NCBI RefSeq assembly: GCF_003601925.1
Contig: NZ_QZWH01000056.1
Coordinates: forward strand, 1-64,000
Source: Buttiauxella izardii
GTDB taxonomy: Bacteria > Pseudomonadota > Gammaproteobacteria > Enterobacterales > Enterobacteriaceae
Length of the DNA stretch: 64,000 nucleotides
Direction of reading: 5' to 3'
The translations under genes and the position numbers were made by a program. Shown here one piece after another: positions 61,481-64,000 of this stretch (position 1 is its first letter; each line of letters starts with the position of its first letter). A model generated the notes under the pieces. It was not told the DNA's origin and ran no database searches. It saw only the letters and a list, made by a program, of their open reading frames with translations.

Positions 61481-62671
61481 TTAACGTTCGCGCAGGGCTT
61501 CTTTGGCGCGATTGAACGGTTTTATCAGGTAATCGACGATGGTTTTTTGCCCGGTTTTGATATCCACGGTGGCGACCATCCCCGGCGATATCGAAAAATG
61601 ATGCCCGGCTTTGTTCACCAGGTAATCCTGATGAGTGCGGATAAACACCCGGTAATAGACGATTTCTGGCTTCACTTTGTCCTGAATGGTGTCCGGGGAA
61701 ATGGTTTCAACGACGCCTTCCAGCCCGCCGTAAATGGCGTAATCGTAAGCGGTGACTTTCACCAGCGCGCGCTGGCCAGGGTGAATAAAGGCAATGTCGC
61801 GCGGGGAGAGACGCGCCTCAATCAGCAAGTGATCGTCCACCGGCACGATTTCCATCATTTCACCGTTGGGCGGGATCACGCCGCCGATGGTCGTCACCTG
61901 GATGTTTTTCACGATGCCGCGCATCGGCGAGCGCACGGTCATGCGGCTCACGGAATCTTCACGGCCTTTGATAATGGCCGAAAGCATATCCACTTCGGCG
62001 TTCGCTTTGGAAAGCGCCTCGCGAGCTTGCACGTAATATTGCGAGCGCAGGTCGGTGATTTTGAGCTGTAGATCGCTTTTTTGCCGCTGCAAACGCAGCA
62101 CTTCCACGTTACTCGCAGCGCCGCTTTTCGCCAGCCGTTGCGTTATCCCCAGCTCTTTATTCACCGAAACCAACGCGTCTTGAATGTCCGATGCGGAGTC
62201 GTTGAGCTGTGCGCGGCGGCTTTTATACAGGCGCGTTTCGGAGGCGAGGAGATCCGGCCAGGCTTTGAGCGAGTCGGGGAAAACCAGCGGCAAATCGTTC
62301 ACTTCCGCGTTAAGCCGCACGCTCGAAGCCAGCGACGCCCGGTAACGCGCAGCGCTTTCGCCCACGTTGGATTCGGATCGCGTCGGGTCGAGGCGGGCGA
62401 CGATTTGCCCGGCTTCAACTTTGTCGCCTTCGTGTACCAGCAGTTCGGTGACGATACCGCCGTCGAGGGATTGCAGTACCTGTTCGCGTGAACTCGGCAC
62501 CACTTTCCCGGTGCCGGTCGAGACTTCATCCAGTGTGCCAAACCACGCCCACACGCCGAGCAAAATAAACAGCAGCACGCTGATCATAATGATGCGGCTG
62601 GCACCGGAAAACTCCCGTTCGCGCTGAATATCCGAATCGGCCATGGCGGCGTCATGCTGATTGGTTTTCAT
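61481..62671 (-). CDS. HlyD-family type I secretion adaptor (LapC/BapC-like)
   Basis: A 396-residue periplasmic adaptor with one N-terminal transmembrane helix (IIMISVLLFILLGVWAWFG), a lipoyl half-motif (VTELLVHEGDKVEAGQIVARLDP), a coiled coil and the second half (RSPMRGIVKNIQV), and a C-terminal beta-barrel (VTAYDYAIYGGLEG). It would join an inner-membrane ABC exporter to a TolC-like channel. Adhesin-secretion genes occur next to ssrA in Salmonella (bap locus), which fits. Starts 20 bp inside the ABC gene. Confidence 0.87.
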   Translation of the reverse strand: MKTNQHDAAMADSDIQREREFSGASRIIMISVLLFILLGVWAWFGTLDEVSTGTGKVVPSSREQVLQSLDGGIVTELLVHEGDKVEAGQIVARLDPTRSESNVGESAARYRASLASSVRLNAEVNDLPLVFPDSLKAWPDLLASETRLYKSRRAQLNDSASDIQDALVSVNKELGITQRLAKSGAASNVEVLRLQRQKSDLQLKITDLRSQYYVQAREALSKANAEVDMLSAIIKGREDSVSRMTVRSPMRGIVKNIQVTTIGGVIPPNGEMMEIVPVDDHLLIEARLSPRDIAFIHPGQRALVKVTAYDYAIYGGLEGVVETISPDTIQDKVKPEIVYYRVFIRTHQDYLVNKAGHHFSISPGMVATVDIKTGQKTIVDYLIKPFNRAKEALRER

Positions 62672-64000
62672 TTTTCCACTCCCGTCCGTTTGGCTGTACG
62701 GTGGCGCGACTGTTATTGCTGTTACTCAGCGCCTGAGCTTTCGGTGCGTCCATCACCAGTTGTCCTTCCTTGAGAACCAGCACGCGTTCCACCAGTTCGA
62801 GCATCGGCACGCGGTGAGTGGCGACAATCAACGTGCGATTACCCAGCCATTGCCCCAGGCGTTGTATAAATTCGCGTTCGGTATGGTCATCGAGGGAGGC
62901 GGTCGGTTCGTCGAGCAGCACAATATTGGGCGAGCGCAACAGCATACGGGCGAGTAAAATCGACTGGCGTTGCCCGCCGGATAAACCCGCACCGCCTTCC
63001 ATAATCGCGTGGTCGAGTCCTTTTGGCAGACTCTTGATAAAGTTGCCCGCGCCGCTGATTTCCAGCACTTCGAAGATGTTTTCATCGCTGGCATTCGGTG
63101 CGCCAAGGGTGAGGTTTTCGCGTAGCGTACCGTAGAACAAGCGAGCGTTCTGGCTCATAAAGCCGATGTTGCGCCGCAAATCCGCCATATCAATTTGCGT
63201 CATGCTCAGGTTGTCGAGCCGCGCATCGCCGCTGATTAAATCGACGCCGCCTGATAACGCTTGTAACAAAGTGGATTTCCCCGCGCCGTTGCGCCCGAGC
63301 ACCGCCACACGTTCGCCGGGTTGAATCTCGAGATGAGCGATGCGCAATGGGATGCGCTGGTCTTCGCTGTGGTAGCGAAACTGCGCGTTTTCAAACAGAT
63401 AGTGACCGTGGAAAATATCCTGATGCACCAGGCTTTCGTCGCGCTGGGTTTCCACCGGCAATTGCATAATGCTGTCCAGCCCCTGTTTCGCGGCTTTGAC
63501 TTGTTGCCAGCGAGCGAGCACGCCGCACAGGTTTGCCATCGGGGCAATCATGCGCGAAGCGAGCATGGATGCGGCAACCATCGCACCGGTTGTCATGTCG
63601 CCTTCAATCACCAGCGGCGCGCCAAACAAAATCACCGCCGCATACACCAGGCTTTGAACGGTCATTCCCCAGCTGATCAACCCTTGCGAAAGCTGGCGAG
63701 TGCGCAGGCCGGATTCCGCCGTAATACGAATGTAGCTGTTCCACTGCTGCAAAAAGCGGTTTTCCGCCTGCATCAGCTTGATGTCCTCCAGCCCTTGCAC
63801 GCTTTCCACCAGCACCGCATTGCGCAAAGTGGCTTCGTGCGCCGACTGGTTAGCGAGCATCGCCAGTTTCTTTTGCAGCAAAAGGCCGGGCAAAATCATT
63901 AATACCGCCGCCACCGGGGCAATCCACGCCAGTTGCGGCGCGATGATGCCCAACACAATAATGAACATAAAGAAGAAGGGGAGATCGACGATCGTCGAGA
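62652..64000 (-). CDS. Type I secretion ABC ATPase, partial (LapB-like)
   Basis: The C-terminal part of an ABC exporter; the reading frame runs through the window edge, so the N-terminus (possibly with a C39-like domain) is missing. Visible are several transmembrane helices and a full nucleotide-binding domain: GRNGAGKSTLL (Walker A), LSGGQRQS (signature), IVLLDEPTASLDD (Walker B) and ATHR (H-loop). With the downstream adaptor it would secrete a large adhesin encoded outside the window. Confidence 0.9.
   Translation of the reverse strand, partial: STIVDLPFFFMFIIVLGIIAPQLAWIAPVAAVLMILPGLLLQKKLAMLANQSAHEATLRNAVLVESVQGLEDIKLMQAENRFLQQWNSYIRITAESGLRTRQLSQGLISWGMTVQSLVYAAVILFGAPLVIEGDMTTGAMVAASMLASRMIAPMANLCGVLARWQQVKAAKQGLDSIMQLPVETQRDESLVHQDIFHGHYLFENAQFRYHSEDQRIPLRIAHLEIQPGERVAVLGRNGAGKSTLLQALSGGVDLISGDARLDNLSMTQIDMADLRRNIGFMSQNARLFYGTLRENLTLGAPNASDENIFEVLEISGAGNFIKSLPKGLDHAIMEGGAGLSGGQRQSILLARMLLRSPNIVLLDEPTASLDDHTEREFIQRLGQWLGNRTLIVATHRVPMLELVERVLVLKEGQLVMDAPKAQALSNSNNSRATVQPNGREWKNENQSA

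Noticed and set aside
63321-63902. 193-codon plus-strand frame across the ABC exporter
   Set aside because: Antisense to a well-supported ABC gene; no start signal.

Overview
The window is chromosomal DNA from a member of the Enterobacteriaceae. The order ygaM-ygaC-alaE-ygaP running towards ssrA (tmRNA) is the E. coli order seen in reverse, and most conserved genes match E. coli proteins in length and motifs. I cannot fix the genus from sequence alone; an Enterobacter, Kosakonia, Klebsiella or Leclercia-like host is plausible. stpA, normally between alaE and ygaP, is absent.

Layout. (1) 0.3-9.8 kb, ordinary chromosome: a CMD/AhpD-like protein divergent from a MocR regulator, ygaM, ygaC, alaE, a DUF2158 protein, ygaP, a cfa-metK pair of apparent paralogues with a divergent AraC regulator, a RIO-type kinase and an SfsB/Ner-like regulator. 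(2) 9.8-15.5 kb: a structured non-coding stretch, a periplasmic 5-hydroxyisourate hydrolase, then a class II microcin cluster (precursor with four cysteines, candidate immunity protein, HlyD-type adaptor, C39 peptidase-ABC exporter). (3) 15.6-61.06 kb: a CP4-57-like island integrated in the 3' end of ssrA. Degenerate and intact copies of the ssrA end bound it, GGTGCCTA-type arm repeats lie near both ends, and an IntA-type integrase sits next to ssrA. (4) 61.06-64.0 kb: ssrA itself, then type I secretion genes (HlyD-family adaptor and an ABC ATPase cut by the window edge).

Inside the island the CP4 backbone is split. CbtA/CbeA, DUF987, RadC-like and ArdB-like genes lie at the left. YfjP GTPase, YfjQ, YfjR and small envelope genes lie at 41-45.5 kb. 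AlpA, YfjI, a YfjJ/Gp2-like protein and the integrase lie at the right. A 40-codon fossil of the GTPase gene at 17.9-18.0 kb, with a copy of its leader, shows that the GTPase end was once duplicated. Between the backbone parts is about 23 kb of cargo: an electrophile/redox set (two old yellow enzymes, SDRs, OsmC, AhpD-like, thioredoxin-like and DsbA-like proteins, transporters) and an envelope set (three DUF1254 proteins and two outer-membrane barrels). Four similar palindromic operators link parts of the redox set to the local TetR regulator. A zinc-finger/AP2-like/HNH nuclease follows.

The most interesting part is 45.99-55.19 kb, where two convergent, apparently undescribed gene systems meet. 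Rightward: a ThsB-type TIR protein, a SLOG-patatin fusion, two more TIR proteins and a stand-alone SLOG protein. This is the logic of Thoeris defence (TIR makes a signal, SLOG senses it), but the effector is a CapV-like phospholipase instead of a SIR2 NADase. Leftward: a thymidylate-synthase-like enzyme, a P-loop nucleotide kinase, a helix-hairpin-helix protein resembling the 5-hydroxymethyl-dU DNA kinase helical family, a fourth TIR protein and an Nmad2-like protein, largely in overlapping frames. That is the parts list of a base-hypermodification pathway wired to a TIR effector. Functions of both systems are inferred from motifs and context.
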